A stretch of DNA of 5,442 bases from Pedobacter schmidteae (GTDB taxonomy: Bacteria; Bacteroidota; Bacteroidia; Sphingobacteriales; Sphingobacteriaceae), in the NCBI GenBank assembly GCA_945906015.1, contig CAMDQV010000156.1, positions 1 to 5,442 of the forward strand. Direction: 5' to 3'. Position numbers and translations under genes: made by a program. The notes under the pieces are model-generated. The model searched no databases. It was not told the DNA's origin and was given only the letters and a program-made list of their open reading frames with translations. Positions 5,332-5,442 of the stretch are shown one piece after another (the stretch's first letter is position 1; every line of letters begins with the position of its first letter).

Positions 5332-5442
5332 ATGAATCCTAATATATCTTCTCTTTACGCCATTGCCAATAAACCGATCCGGAAAATTATTGGATTGATG
5401 TCAGGAACTTCGTTTGACGGGCTTGATATTGCCCTATGTGAA
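5332..5442 (+). CDS. anmK: Anhydro-N-acetylmuramic acid kinase, 3'-truncated by window edge
   Basis: AnmK opens the 1,6-anhydro ring of anhydroMurNAc and phosphorylates it with ATP to MurNAc 6-phosphate, a cytoplasmic step of peptidoglycan recycling. Only 37 codons are present. The decisive signature is IIGLMSGTSFDGLDIAL (19-35), the N-terminal nucleotide-binding loop of the family, which usually reads GLMSGTSLDG; Phe28 replaces the common Leu. The roughly 18 residues before the motif (MNPNISSLYAIANKPIRK) match the N-terminal extension I associate with Bacteroidota AnmK proteins. The catalytic Asp and the sugar site lie outside the window, so intactness cannot be judged. The gene starts 50 bases after rimM on the same strand, suggesting read-through from the rpsP-rimM unit. 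There is no functional link between the two beyond growth-related expression. Confidence 0.9.
   Translation, partial: MNPNISSLYAIANKPIRKIIGLMSGTSFDGLDIALCE

Overview
The window looks like a chromosomal housekeeping segment from a member of the Bacteroidota, possibly Sphingobacteriales-like (the lower rank is a guess). The clues are moderately A/T-rich DNA, A-rich rather than Shine-Dalgarno leaders, a Bacteroidota-type -7 promoter element (TAnnTTTG) ahead of rpsP, and an S16 protein with a long C-terminal extension. There is no tRNA, rRNA, CRISPR array, phage gene or transposase, and no gene-free stretch longer than about 115 bases.

Left part, + strand: the 3' three quarters of an ATP-dependent 6-phosphofructokinase gene (pfkA) end at 766. 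After a 91-base gap with a weak hairpin comes a secreted, probably lipid-anchored PQQ-dependent sugar dehydrogenase of the glucose/sorbosone family (858-2066). Its stop codon overlaps by one base the start of gmhA, sedoheptulose-7-phosphate isomerase (2066-2632), which opens the ADP-heptose route to LPS core sugars. All three act on sugars or sugar phosphates, but only the last two are tightly linked.

Middle part, - strand: a HAD-type 5'(3')-deoxyribonucleotidase (3612-3079) is followed by a small YbjQ/UPF0145 protein (3015-2686). They point toward gmhA (convergent) and away from rpsP (divergent). The 106-base divergent spacer holds a good promoter for rpsP, a promoter-like element abutting the nucleotidase start, and a small inverted repeat.

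Right part, + strand: rpsP (30S protein S16), rimM (30S maturation factor that binds S19 and assists assembly) and the first 37 codons of anmK (anhydromuramic acid kinase for cell-wall recycling), which runs off the window. The usual trmD-rplS continuation of the rpsP-rimM operon is absent here.

The most unusual items are in the rpsP region. S16 is 307 residues instead of roughly 80-110, because of an acidic Glu/Val-rich tail of about 150 residues built from two families of in-frame tandem repeats. Between rpsP and rimM lies a 72-base element with 16-base inverted termini and a nested inner stem, which no coding feature explains. I do not see a clearly new defence or mobile system; the tail and the hairpin element are the best leads.
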